Origin: an uncultured Chryseobacterium sp.
GTDB lineage: Bacteria; Bacteroidota; Bacteroidia; Flavobacteriales; Weeksellaceae
DNA: 13,827 nucleotides
Assembly (NCBI RefSeq): GCF_936933875.1
Contig: NZ_CAKZIK010000017.1
Location: 1-13,827 of the forward strand
Reading direction: 5' to 3'
Part shown: positions 6,268 to 13,578 of the stretch, one piece after another
Numbering within the stretch: the stretch's first letter is position 1
Layout of the letters: every line of letters starts with the position of its first letter
Notes under the pieces: model-generated
Seen by the model: the letters and a program-made list of their open reading frames with translations, nothing else
Told to the model about the DNA's origin: nothing
Database searches by the model: none
Program-made: the position numbers and the translations under genes

Positions 6268-6870
6268 TTATTTAGCCGGTTTTTTCGGGCTCATCATCAT
6301 AATCATTCTTTTCCCTTCAAGCTTTGGAAGTTGGTCTACTTTACCAACGTGCTCCAGTTCCTGAGCTAATTTAAGAAGCAAAATTTCTCCCTGATCTTTA
6401 AAAATGATAGAACGTCCCTTGAAGAATACATACGTTTTCAGTTTAGAACCTTCTTCTAGGAATTTTTCAGCATGTTTCTTCTTGAAATCGTAATCGTGGT
6501 CATCGGTTTGCGGTCCGAAACGGATTTCCTTTACCACCACTTTTACCTGTTTTGCTTTCAGTTCCTTTTGCTTTTTCTTTTGCTCGTAAAGGAATTTCTT
6601 GTAATCAAGAATTCTTGCAATATAAGGTTCAGCTTTGTCGGAAATTACCACCAAGTCTAGTTCCTGGTCTTTTGCAATCTGTAAAGCTTTTGCTACCGGA
6701 TAAACTCCTGCTTCCACGTTATCGCCCACCAAACGAACTTCCTTCGCGCGGATTTTTTCGTTGATCTGATGTGCGTCCTCTTTCTGTATCGGACGTCTTG
6801 GGCCTCTGTTGTTAAATCTCTGTGCTATTGTATTAAATTTTAAATTATACTTGCTTTCGGCTTTCGGCAA
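6268..6870 (-). CDS. infC: Translation initiation factor IF-3
   Basis: IF-3 binds the 30S subunit, blocks premature joining of 50S and checks start-codon and initiator-tRNA pairing. The core starts at INEKIRAKEVRLVGDN (N-domain), then a basic linker helix (YEQKKKQKELKAK), then the C-domain with KEIRFGPQTDDHDY, KTYVFFKGRSIIF and LEGKRMIMMMSPKK. The coordinates given use a TTG at 6870 (200 residues), but this start is doubtful. No in-frame ATG precedes the core, and the first residues are encoded by a 7-base repeat. An alternative is the ATA codon at 6826-6828, giving about 186 residues starting at IAQRFNNRGPRRP, which resembles a basic IF-3 N-tail. Rare start codons are a known feature of infC (AUU in E. 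coli), used for self-control. It follows thrS by about 96-138 bases with no promoter match between, so co-transcription is likely. Confidence 0.93.
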   Translation of the reverse strand: MPKAESKYNLKFNTIAQRFNNRGPRRPIQKEDAHQINEKIRAKEVRLVGDNVEAGVYPVAKALQIAKDQELDLVVISDKAEPYIARILDYKKFLYEQKKKQKELKAKQVKVVVKEIRFGPQTDDHDYDFKKKHAEKFLEEGSKLKTYVFFKGRSIIFKDQGEILLLKLAQELEHVGKVDQLPKLEGKRMIMMMSPKKPAK

Positions 6871-6882
6871 TCTGCTTTCTGC
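6855..6882 (-). repeat. Heptad repeat (GCMGAWW x4) at the infC 5' end
   Basis: Four contiguous 7-base units on the minus strand: GCAGAAA, GCAGATT, GCCGAAA and GCCGAAA. The next seven bases (6848-6854) also begin with GC. The block covers the apparent TTG start of infC. Confidence 0.55.
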
Positions 6883-6966
6883 CTATAAAAATCTTTGATT
6901 TTTAAAAATTTTCTGATTTTAGTTCTTAAGTTATTCAACTAAAATCTTTTGTTTATTTTGTGGTTT

Positions 6967-8904
6967 TTATTTACCGAATTCAAATCCGGTGTCTGCAGCT
7001 TTTTTGAAATAGTTGATGAAGTTTTCAACACTCATCGCTCCTAAATCTCCTTCGCCACGTCTTCTTACAGAAACGGTCCCTTCGTTTTCTTCATTTTCTC
7101 CTACGACCAACATGAAAGGAATTTTCTTCAATTCCGCATCTCTGATTTTCTTACCGGTTTTTTCATTTCGGTCATCAATCAAGCCGCTAATTTCGTGATT
7201 TTCCAGCAATTGTGAAACTTTTTTTGCATAATCCACATATTTTTCACTTATTGGAAGAATGATAAACTGTTCCGGACTTAACCATAAAGGGAAATCTCCG
7301 GCAGTATTTTCCAGCAAAATAGCGATGAAACGTTCCATAGAACCGAAAGGTGCTCTGTGAATCATTACCGGTCTGTGTTTTTCGTTATCGTTCCCAACAT
7401 ACCACAAATCGAATCTTTCCGGCAAATTGTAATCTACCTGAATGGTTCCTAATTGCCAACTTCTTCCCAAAGCGTCTTTCACCATGAAATCAAGTTTCGG
7501 TCCGTAGAATGCAGCTTCACCATATTCAACAACGGTTTTCAAACCTTTGTTGGCTGCAGCCTGAATAATTGCGTTTTCCGCTTTTTCCCAGTTCTCATCA
7601 GAACCAATATATTTTTCGCGATTTTCTTGGTCACGAAGAGAAACCTGCGTCACGAAATCCGAGAAACCAAGCGAGTTGAAAACATACATTACCAAATCGA
7701 TAACGCCTTCAAATTCCTTTAATAATTGGTCCGGCGTACAGAACAAATGCGCATCATCCTGAGTAAATCCACGAACTCTCGTTAAACCGTGCAATTCTCC
7801 GGACTGTTCATATCTGTAAACTGTTCCGAATTCTGCATATCTTTTGGGCAAATCTCGGTAAGACCATTGTCCAACTTTATAAATTTCGCAGTGATGCGGA
7901 CAGTTCATTGGTTTCAGCATAAATTCTTCACCTTCATTCGGAGTTTTGATGACTTGAAATGAATCTGCACCATATTTTTGGAAGTGTCCAGAAGTTTTGT
8001 ACAACTCAACATTTCCGATATGAGGTGTCATTACGAATTCGTAACCCGCTTTTTTCTGCGCTTCAGAAAGGAAATTTTCCAGTTTTTTTCTCAATGCAGT
8101 TCCTTTAGGTAACCACAAAGGAAGTCCGGCTCCAACTTTTTCAGAGAAAGCAAAAATTCCCAGTTCTCTTCCTAATTTTCTGTGGTCGCGACGTTTTGCT
8201 TCTTCAAGTCTTTCAAGATATTCCGTTAAATCTTTCTGTTTAGGGAAAGAAATACCGTAAACTCTTGTCAGCTGAGGATTGTTTTCGTTTCCTCTCCAGT
8301 AAGCTCCGGCTGCGTTTAAGATTTTTACCGCTTTTACAATTCCTGTGGACGGAATATGCCCACCACGACAAAGGTCTGTGAAGTTATCATGGGTACAGAA
8401 TGTAATTTCTCCGTCTTCAAGATTCGAAATTAATTCAATTTTGTAAGGATTGTCTGCGTATTCTTTTAAAGCATCTGCTTTGGAAACAGCGTAAAGATTA
8501 AAAGTTGAATCTTTTTTCGCGTTCTCCAGCATTTTCTTTTCGATTTTTTCGAATTCTCTTTCACTTAAAGCTTCGCCACCGAAATCTACATCATAATAGA
8601 AACCGCTTTGAATTGCAGGACCAATCGTGAGTTTTGCGTTCGGATAAAACTCCAAAATTGCCTGCGCTAAAAGGTGGGCGGAAGAATGCCAAAATGCTTT
8701 TTTTCCCAAATCATCATTCCACGTCAGAAGCTGAACCGTTGCATCTTGCGTTATTGGCGTGGTGATTTCTACCTGTTTTCCGTCCACAAGTGCGGAAATG
8801 GTATTTCTAGCCAAACCTTCGCTAATTGATTTTGCAACATCAAGCGCAGAAACTGCACTTTCAAATTCTTTGATGCTTCCGTCCGGAAGAGTGATTTTTA
8901 CCAT
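6967..8904 (-). CDS. thrS: Threonine--tRNA ligase
   Basis: A 645-residue class II aminoacyl-tRNA synthetase that charges tRNA-Thr (EC 6.1.1.3). Domains in order: TGS (about 1-60), the editing/SAD region (about 65-225, including HSSAHLLAQAIL and a CRGGHIPSTG motif used to hydrolyse Ser-tRNA-Thr), the catalytic core (about 240-540) and the C-terminal anticodon-binding domain (about 545-645). The zinc ligands align in place: Cys335 (MNCPHHC), His386 (DDAHLFC) and His516 (IHRAPFGS). Class II motifs 2 and 3 are visible as FGTVYRYEQSGELHGLTRVRGF and RAPFGSMERF. Full length and intact. It is the first gene of the thrS-infC-rpmI-rplT cluster, a common bacterial order. I see no T-box or other leader between the -7 element and the start; the leader would be only about 25 bases. 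Confidence 0.98.
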   Translation of the reverse strand: MVKITLPDGSIKEFESAVSALDVAKSISEGLARNTISALVDGKQVEITTPITQDATVQLLTWNDDLGKKAFWHSSAHLLAQAILEFYPNAKLTIGPAIQSGFYYDVDFGGEALSEREFEKIEKKMLENAKKDSTFNLYAVSKADALKEYADNPYKIELISNLEDGEITFCTHDNFTDLCRGGHIPSTGIVKAVKILNAAGAYWRGNENNPQLTRVYGISFPKQKDLTEYLERLEEAKRRDHRKLGRELGIFAFSEKVGAGLPLWLPKGTALRKKLENFLSEAQKKAGYEFVMTPHIGNVELYKTSGHFQKYGADSFQVIKTPNEGEEFMLKPMNCPHHCEIYKVGQWSYRDLPKRYAEFGTVYRYEQSGELHGLTRVRGFTQDDAHLFCTPDQLLKEFEGVIDLVMYVFNSLGFSDFVTQVSLRDQENREKYIGSDENWEKAENAIIQAAANKGLKTVVEYGEAAFYGPKLDFMVKDALGRSWQLGTIQVDYNLPERFDLWYVGNDNEKHRPVMIHRAPFGSMERFIAILLENTAGDFPLWLSPEQFIILPISEKYVDYAKKVSQLLENHEISGLIDDRNEKTGKKIRDAELKKIPFMLVVGENEENEGTVSVRRRGEGDLGAMSVENFINYFKKAADTGFEFGK

Positions 8905-8930
8905 AATCTTGCTTCAAAATTTATAATGTG

Positions 8931-8938
8931 CAAAAATA
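8931..8938 (-). promoter_or_regulatory. thrS promoter -7 element (TATTTTTG)
   Basis: The minus strand reads TATTTTTGC, identical to the dapD, PAP2 and pdhA -7 elements, 26 bases before the thrS ATG. No clear TTTG -33 is found at 17-23 bases upstream. Confidence 0.6.
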
Positions 8939-9187
8939 GCGATTTTCTGTGAATTGATGAAGACTTTCGAAAGCTTACCCTAAAATATTTAATGTGCTGA
9001 AATTTAGAATTTTACGAACTGGTAGAAATATTGATAAATCATATTGCTTAAAATATAATCTGTGGTTGATTTAATTATTGTATCTTGCAACAGATTTTAT
9101 AGCCGAAATCAATATGTGTTCGTCATTTGTTGTTTTTCTTATATAAAGTCAAACTGCATTTTTTTTAACTTTTTTAAACATCGAATG
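8939..9187 (+). promoter_or_regulatory. Upstream/leader region of the RRM gene
   Basis: About 250 AT-rich bases between the thrS promoter and the RNA-binding protein gene, the longest gap in the window. It holds a 10-base palindrome CTTTCGAAAG (8964-8973), a weak promoter-like TATCTTGC (9081-9088) and T-runs just before the start (9161-9176). No exact TAnnTTTG match is seen on the plus strand. If TATCTTGC is the -7 element, the transcript has a leader of roughly 95 bases, unusually long for this window. Confidence 0.3.
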
Positions 9188-9496
9188 ATGAACATTTTTG
9201 TATCAAACATTAATTATGGGACGAAAGAACAATCGTTATTAGATTTGTTCTCTCAATTTGGGGAAGTATCTTCTGCAAAGATTATTACTGACCGTGAAAC
9301 TGGTAGAAGCCGTGGATTCGGTTTCGTTGAAATGAGTGACGAGGAAGGAAAAGCTGCTGTTGAAGCTTTGAACGGACAAGATTTGGACGGCAAAACTTTA
9401 AACGTTGCTGAGGCTAAACCTAGAGAAGAAAAACCAAGAAGAAGCTTCGATAATAACAGAAGATTCGGTGGTAACGGTTCTTCAGGAAGATGGTAA
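9188..9496 (+). CDS. RRM-domain RNA-binding protein
   Basis: A 102-residue protein: a single RNA-recognition motif (1-78) with RNP2 IFVSNI at residues 3-8 and RNP1 RGFGFVEM at 42-49, followed by a short basic, Gly- and Arg-containing tail (79-102, ending GGNGSSGRW). This is the bacterial glycine-rich RRM type found in cyanobacteria and Bacteroidota, often linked to cold or stress and to RNA chaperoning; the RNA targets here are unknown. The aromatic residues that stack on RNA (Phe4, Phe44, Phe46) are present. The open frame extends upstream to 9062, but the RRM begins at this ATG; another ATG at 9185 is equally possible. It is a single-gene unit closed by the hairpin at 9517-9546. Confidence 0.92.
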   Translation: MNIFVSNINYGTKEQSLLDLFSQFGEVSSAKIITDRETGRSRGFGFVEMSDEEGKAAVEALNGQDLDGKTLNVAEAKPREEKPRRSFDNNRRFGGNGSSGRW

Positions 9497-9516
9497 GATT
9501 AATTTAACTTACAATA

Positions 9517-9546
9517 AAAGCGGCTTTTTAGCCGCTTTATTTTTTC
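9517..9546. terminator. Bidirectional terminator shared by the RRM and DUF4153 genes
   Basis: An 8-bp GC-core stem (9517-9524 with 9531-9538) with a 6-base loop is followed by ATTTTTTT on the plus strand. On the minus strand the hairpin starts at the stop codon (9537-9539) of the DUF4153 gene and is followed by TTTTATTG, so it probably ends both converging transcripts. Confidence 0.85.
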
Positions 9547-11318
9547 CGAATCAGAAGAAAACCATCATTGAAATAAATGTTTTCGTTATTTGTTTTTTCA
9601 CGAACTAAATTTTCTAGCATTATTTTGATATGGTAATTTCCTAAATCTTTCTCCGCAGAAATTTCATCAACGTGAATTCTTCCGGCTCTTCCTTTATATT
9701 GATTCAATTTTTGCTCAAAAACTTCGCCGAGATTCCAGGTTTCCTTGTTGTTGAGTTTCAGCTCGATTTTTTTGTCTTTCCAATAGGTGTTGGTCATTTT
9801 GAAATTGTCGGTTCCAATGAATGTTCCTTCATCGTGATAAAAACTGTTGACTTTTCCTACATATTGATAACCTTCAACATTGGTGAATTTTTGTGAAGTA
9901 TAAATTTCCAGTCTTTCTTTTTCAGCATTAACTTTCGTGTATTCAATCTTTTTGAATTTTGCCCGCAAATCATCACTAATACTGTAATAATTGATTTTTT
10001 TCTGCGTGTCTGCTAAAATTTTTTGGTCTTCAGCTTTTAAAAACTGAAGAAGAAATTCTTTTTCATTTCGTTTTTCAAGAAAATCGAATTTACTAACGAC
10101 TTCATCTACAACAGTATCTGAAACTTTTTTATCAAAATTGATGGTTCCTTTTTCAAGTAAATTATTTTGAATGAGAACTTTTTGAAGTTCACTTTTTTGA
10201 CTTTTTTTAGAAGCAGAAAAAGCATTAAAATAAGGGAACACCAGTGCAAATAATCCAAATGCAAACAAACTGATGGGAACAAATTTAATTGTTGGTTTCT
10301 TGGCAAAAATAAAATAGAGTACAACGGAAGTCAACCACAAGGCAAGAAGCAGAACGTAATATCTCGGTTCAGTATATCCATATTCCAAAATTCTTGTAAA
10401 AATCGCCGTGAAAAGCAAAACGATTAATGGAAGCAGCGTATAATAAAATATTTTCGAGAATACTTTTACCCATGATTTTGTAGAATCTTCTTTTAATGGA
10501 TGAACGAGCAGCAAAGCCAGAATTCCAACAACAGAATAGGCGAGAACGAGGTAAGAAACCCAACCTCTCGGAAGTTCCCAATTGATTAAAATTTTTGCGG
10601 AATAGAAATACAGAATTACTGCGTAAATCAGCAAAAGCGGAATCAAAACATACTGTGTGAAAAACTTCAGAATGACAGGATATTCACCATCATTTTCCAA
10701 ATATTTCAACCCTTTCTCATTGAAGAGTAAGAAGATAAAACAGCTTCCGAAAATCGCGAAAAAGTAGAACGTTTCTGCGTATAGTTTGTCTTCAAATTTA
10801 AAATCAAAAAGTTTATCAACCGCTAAAATCGCGAGTTCAACTCCACCGGTTAAAACTCCGGTAAAAACAGCGGTTAAGAAGAAATTAATAAACAGATTTT
10901 TGTTGTACTGCCAGAAATTCAGTTCCCGGTTTTTGCCCAAAAATGGTGCAAAAGAAACCAAAAGATGCGACATGATAATTACAGGAATAATCAGAAATGC
11001 ATATTTTTCTGTAAAATCCCGTTCGCGTTCGGGAAGCAGCCAATAAAAAAATATCAAAAAATTTATGCCAAGAATCTGTAGAATCAGTTCTTTTCCAATT
11101 CTTTCCGAAAGCATTTTCAAAGCGAACATCAGTGAAATTCCGATGCACGAAACCAAAGCGAATTTTACAAAGGGAAAGTTGTAATCGTATTGGTCCCAAT
11201 CTCTTTCTGCAAAACAAATTAGCGCAACTGCGGCCAAAAAAGCCATCAAAAGCACCATTGGATATTTCCGGAAAACATCATCGGTTTTACCGAAAATTTG
11301 TTTGAATTTTTCAATCAT
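9537..11318 (-). CDS. DUF4153-family multi-pass membrane protein
   Basis: A 593-residue inner-membrane protein of unknown function. The first about 365 residues hold roughly 12 hydrophobic segments (for example VLLMAFLAAVALICF and LLLIYAVILYFYSAKILI). The segment INWELPRGWVSYLVLAYSVVGILALLL is the typical DUF4153 core. From about residue 368 (FSASKKSQKSELQ) to the end is a soluble domain of about 225 residues rich in Lys and Glu, probably on one face of the membrane. It is the last gene of a three-gene minus-strand unit, 24 bases after the BlaI-type gene, with no terminator between. The regulator upstream could control it, but that is only inferred from position. The stop codon lies inside the terminator hairpin. 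Confidence 0.85.
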   Translation of the reverse strand: MIEKFKQIFGKTDDVFRKYPMVLLMAFLAAVALICFAERDWDQYDYNFPFVKFALVSCIGISLMFALKMLSERIGKELILQILGINFLIFFYWLLPERERDFTEKYAFLIIPVIIMSHLLVSFAPFLGKNRELNFWQYNKNLFINFFLTAVFTGVLTGGVELAILAVDKLFDFKFEDKLYAETFYFFAIFGSCFIFLLFNEKGLKYLENDGEYPVILKFFTQYVLIPLLLIYAVILYFYSAKILINWELPRGWVSYLVLAYSVVGILALLLVHPLKEDSTKSWVKVFSKIFYYTLLPLIVLLFTAIFTRILEYGYTEPRYYVLLLALWLTSVVLYFIFAKKPTIKFVPISLFAFGLFALVFPYFNAFSASKKSQKSELQKVLIQNNLLEKGTINFDKKVSDTVVDEVVSKFDFLEKRNEKEFLLQFLKAEDQKILADTQKKINYYSISDDLRAKFKKIEYTKVNAEKERLEIYTSQKFTNVEGYQYVGKVNSFYHDEGTFIGTDNFKMTNTYWKDKKIELKLNNKETWNLGEVFEQKLNQYKGRAGRIHVDEISAEKDLGNYHIKIMLENLVREKTNNENIYFNDGFLLIRKK

Positions 11319-11342
11319 TTTGCTTTGGTTTTACGGATGTAA

Positions 11343-11801
11343 TTACTTTTTCTTTTTGCCCTTTTTCTTCTTGTCCTTCTTCTTTCTCTTATCGGACGTT
11401 AGTTCTTCAATATAATCGATGATTGGATTTTCGGATTTTTTAGAGGTTGATTTTTCAGGTTTTTCAGCTGTGGTTTCTTCAGAATTAATCAGTTTTTCAT
11501 CCTTCAAAACCTGCACTAAATCGTTTGCCGAATTGTTAAAATAATTTTCGATGAAATTTTTCAAAGCCAATTTTCGGTATTCTTCAAAAGGAACGGCAAC
11601 GGTGTATTTAAAAATTCTACCTTCTTTTTTTGTGGACAGAAAGGCTTTTTCTACCAATATTTTCATGAAGGTTGAAACGGTGTTCTGATGCGGTTTTGGT
11701 TCGGGAAGCTGCTCCATCACTTCTTTCATATAAGCGGTGTTCAGTTTCCACAAAATATGCATCAGATTTTCTTCTGCCGTTGTTAAATGATTTATTTTCA
11801 T
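11343..11801 (-). CDS. BlaI/MecI/CopY-family transcriptional regulator
   Basis: A 152-residue regulator. The N-terminal about 75 residues form the winged-helix domain: LTTAEENLMHILWKL (first helix), AYMKEVMEQL, then PHQNTVSTFMKILVEKAFLS as the recognition-helix region and GRIFKYTVAVPFEEYRK as the wing. Residues about 77-105 are the dimerisation helices (FIENYFNNSANDLVQVL). Family members bind operators as dimers and are often inactivated by cleavage by a BlaR1/MecR1 metallopeptidase. No such M56 gene is in the window. Odd feature: a disordered tail from about residue 108 ending in a lysine block, with 12 Lys and one Arg in the last 16 residues. It starts 4 bases after the PAP2 stop and is 24 bases before the DUF4153 gene, so all three are likely one operon. 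Confidence 0.88.
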   Translation of the reverse strand: MKINHLTTAEENLMHILWKLNTAYMKEVMEQLPEPKPHQNTVSTFMKILVEKAFLSTKKEGRIFKYTVAVPFEEYRKLALKNFIENYFNNSANDLVQVLKDEKLINSEETTAEKPEKSTSKKSENPIIDYIEELTSDKRKKKDKKKKGKKKK

Positions 11802-11805
11802 ACGA

Positions 11806-12411
11806 TTAATGCTGAATTTGGATTGAGGTATAAAGATAAATAAAAGAAACCAAAATCGCGAGCGTTGCGCCCATCATTACTTCTTTTGGCGTATGTCTTT
11901 TCAAAATAATCCTTGTAGATCCTACCAAAACAGAAATTCCTATCCAAAGAAGTCCCAACATTTCATTCTCCCTGAAAAATAATGCTGCCACAAAAAAGTT
12001 GAAAGCAGTATGCATCGAACTTTTGATAAAATAATTGGAAAGCTGCATCACGAGAAGTAAAACCAAGAGGAAAAACATCACCAAATCAAGCTTTCCTTTC
12101 GTGAAAAAATCGTACAAAAGATATACAGCCATCGAAATTCCTATAAATATATAAAGACTTTTTCTTTGATTTCGGTTGGAAACGTCCATATTGCTGTACT
12201 TTCCGGTTTTTACATTCCAAAAAATCCAACCAGAAATAGGGATGATGGTAATGAAGAGAATAGGTAGAAATCGGCGAATTGCTTCTTCAAAACCATAATT
12301 TTTACTGCTGTAGTAAATAAAAAAAATCAGCAGCGACGTTAATGGATTAAAGAAATTGGAAATTACTTTGGAAACTGAAATCAATAGAGGAGAAAGTTGG
12401 TTATTCATCAT
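11806..12411 (-). CDS. PAP2-superfamily membrane phosphatase
   Basis: A 201-residue membrane protein of about six hydrophobic segments with a type 2 phosphatidic acid phosphatase layout. Family members remove phosphate from lipid phosphates (phosphatidate, undecaprenyl diphosphate or lipid A); the substrate here is unknown. The three motif regions can be traced: a basic stretch SNRNQRKS (about 78-85), KSSMHTAF with His134 as the likely proton donor, and RIILKRHTPKEVMMG with His173 as the likely nucleophile. Two departures are seen: the usual PSGH is SSMH, and the Asp that normally follows the nucleophilic His is Glu (HTPKE). This divergence resembles other Bacteroidota members, so activity is plausible but not certain. 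Two ATGs (12411, 12408) are possible starts. It is the first gene of a PAP2-BlaI-DUF4153 unit, divergent from pdhA. Confidence 0.82.
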   Translation of the reverse strand: MMNNQLSPLLISVSKVISNFFNPLTSLLIFFIYYSSKNYGFEEAIRRFLPILFITIIPISGWIFWNVKTGKYSNMDVSNRNQRKSLYIFIGISMAVYLLYDFFTKGKLDLVMFFLLVLLLVMQLSNYFIKSSMHTAFNFFVAALFFRENEMLGLLWIGISVLVGSTRIILKRHTPKEVMMGATLAILVSFIYLYTSIQIQH

Positions 12412-12424
12412 ATTATTTATGCTT

Positions 12425-12432
12425 CAAAAATA
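12425..12432 (-). promoter_or_regulatory. PAP2 operon promoter -7 element (TATTTTTG)
   Basis: The minus strand reads TATTTTTG, 13 bases before the upper ATG, implying a very short leader. No matching -33 TTTG is visible. Confidence 0.55.
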
Positions 12433-12502
12433 ACCTATTTTTAAATAAGGTGTAAAACGAAAATAATGCTGTTATGCTGATAATAAAATTAAACTTTTTT
12501 AC

Positions 12503-12510
12503 TATTTTTG
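12503..12510 (+). promoter_or_regulatory. pdhA promoter -7 element (TATTTTTG)
   Basis: TATTTTTGC occurs 21 bases before the pdhA ATG and matches the other strong -7 elements here. The -33 region (about 12478-12486) is not a good match. The 120-base divergent gap with the PAP2 operon holds only these two promoter elements. Confidence 0.6.
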
Positions 12511-12531
12511 CTGAATATTTCAAAATGATTT

Positions 12532-13533
12532 ATGAAGGAATTTTCAAAAGAAGTATACCTAAAATGGTATGAGGATATGACGATGTGGAGAAGGTTTGAA
12601 GACAAATGCCGCTCCCTTTATCTAAAACAGAAAATCAGAGGTTTTTTACATTTATATAACGGACAGGAAGCTATTCCTGCCGGTTTTACACATGCAATGG
12701 ACCTGTCTAAAGACAGCATGATTACGGCGTACAGATGCCACATTCATCCAATGGCAATGGGAGTTGACCCGAAAAGAATTATGGCAGAACTTTGCGGTAA
12801 AGCTACGGGAACTTCAGGCGGAATGGGTGGTTCTATGCACATTTTCAGTAAAGAGCACAGGTTTTACGGAGGTCACGGTATTGTTGGTGGACAAATTCCT
12901 TTGGGTGCAGGTATTGCTTTTGCGGATAAATATTACGACAGAAAAGCGGTGAACATCTGTTTCTTCGGAGACGGAGCAGCGCGTCAAGGTTCGCTTCACG
13001 AAACGTTTAACATGGCGATGAACTGGAAACTTCCGGTGGTTTTCGTTGTGGAAAACAATCAGTATGCGATGGGAACTTCTGTAAAAAGAACGGCAAACCA
13101 CGAAGATATCTATAAATTAGGTTTGGGTTATGAAATGCCTTGTCTTGCAGTAGATGCAATGGATCCTGAAAAAGTGGCGGAAGTTGCCTTCGAAGCTATT
13201 GAGAGAGCAAGAAGAGGAGACGGACCAACTTTTATTGAAGCAAGAACGTACCGTTACAGAGGTCACTCTATGTCGGATGCAGAACCTTACAGAACCAAAG
13301 AGGAGGTGGCAATGCACAAAAAAGACGACCCTATTGAACTTCTGAAAGAAAGAATTCTAGAAAATAAGTGGGCTTCTGAAGACGAATTGAACGCAATCGA
13401 CGAAAAATCCAGAGAGTTTGTTGAAGAATGTGTGGAATTCATGGAGCAGTCTCCGTTCCCAACTCAAGAAAAAATCTACGAATATGTTTATGCTGAGGAA
13501 AATTATCCTTTCATCGACAAATTAGAAAACTAA
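12532..13533 (+). CDS. pdhA: Pyruvate dehydrogenase E1 component, alpha subunit
   Basis: A 333-residue thiamine-diphosphate subunit of the pyruvate dehydrogenase complex (EC 1.2.4.1). With the beta subunit it decarboxylates pyruvate and transfers the acetyl group to the E2 lipoyl domain. Features in order: RFEDKCRSLYLKQKIRGFLH and LYNGQEAIPAGF near the N-terminus; YRCHIHPMAMG; GGSMHIF; GGHGIVGGQIPLGAG; and the ThDP-binding motif starting GDG at 146-148 and ending ENN at 174-176. The C-terminal YRYRGHSMSDAE region matches the loop that is phosphorylated in eukaryotes but not usually in bacteria. Length is normal for the alpha subunit of heterotetrameric E1. The E2 gene follows 127 bases later, while the beta-subunit gene is not between them. 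Confidence 0.96.
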   Translation: MKEFSKEVYLKWYEDMTMWRRFEDKCRSLYLKQKIRGFLHLYNGQEAIPAGFTHAMDLSKDSMITAYRCHIHPMAMGVDPKRIMAELCGKATGTSGGMGGSMHIFSKEHRFYGGHGIVGGQIPLGAGIAFADKYYDRKAVNICFFGDGAARQGSLHETFNMAMNWKLPVVFVVENNQYAMGTSVKRTANHEDIYKLGLGYEMPCLAVDAMDPEKVAEVAFEAIERARRGDGPTFIEARTYRYRGHSMSDAEPYRTKEEVAMHKKDDPIELLKERILENKWASEDELNAIDEKSREFVEECVEFMEQSPFPTQEKIYEYVYAEENYPFIDKLEN

Positions 13534-13548
13534 ACACAATTTGATAAT

Positions 13549-13578
13549 AATTCAATTTGAAATTTTGAAAATTGAATT
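13549..13578. repeat. AT-rich inverted repeat between pdhA and the E2 gene
   Basis: A 10-bp stem of A/T-rich sequence (13549-13558 with 13569-13578) with a 10-base loop, 15 bases after the pdhA stop. There is no clean T-run, so it is a weak terminator at best; it may protect or trim the pdhA mRNA 3' end. The rest of the 127-base gap repeats TTCAA- and TTTTCAAA-like words (about 13618-13654). Confidence 0.4.

Noticed and set aside
8964..8973. CTTTCGAAAG palindrome as a terminator or operator
   Set aside because: With no loop-sized spacer and no T-run it cannot be a terminator, and a single 10-base palindrome is too little to call an operator.
9062..9184. N-terminal extension of the RRM protein
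   Set aside because: The 41 extra residues are Cys/Phe/Ile-rich and match no RRM architecture; the RRM begins at the ATG pair 9185/9188.
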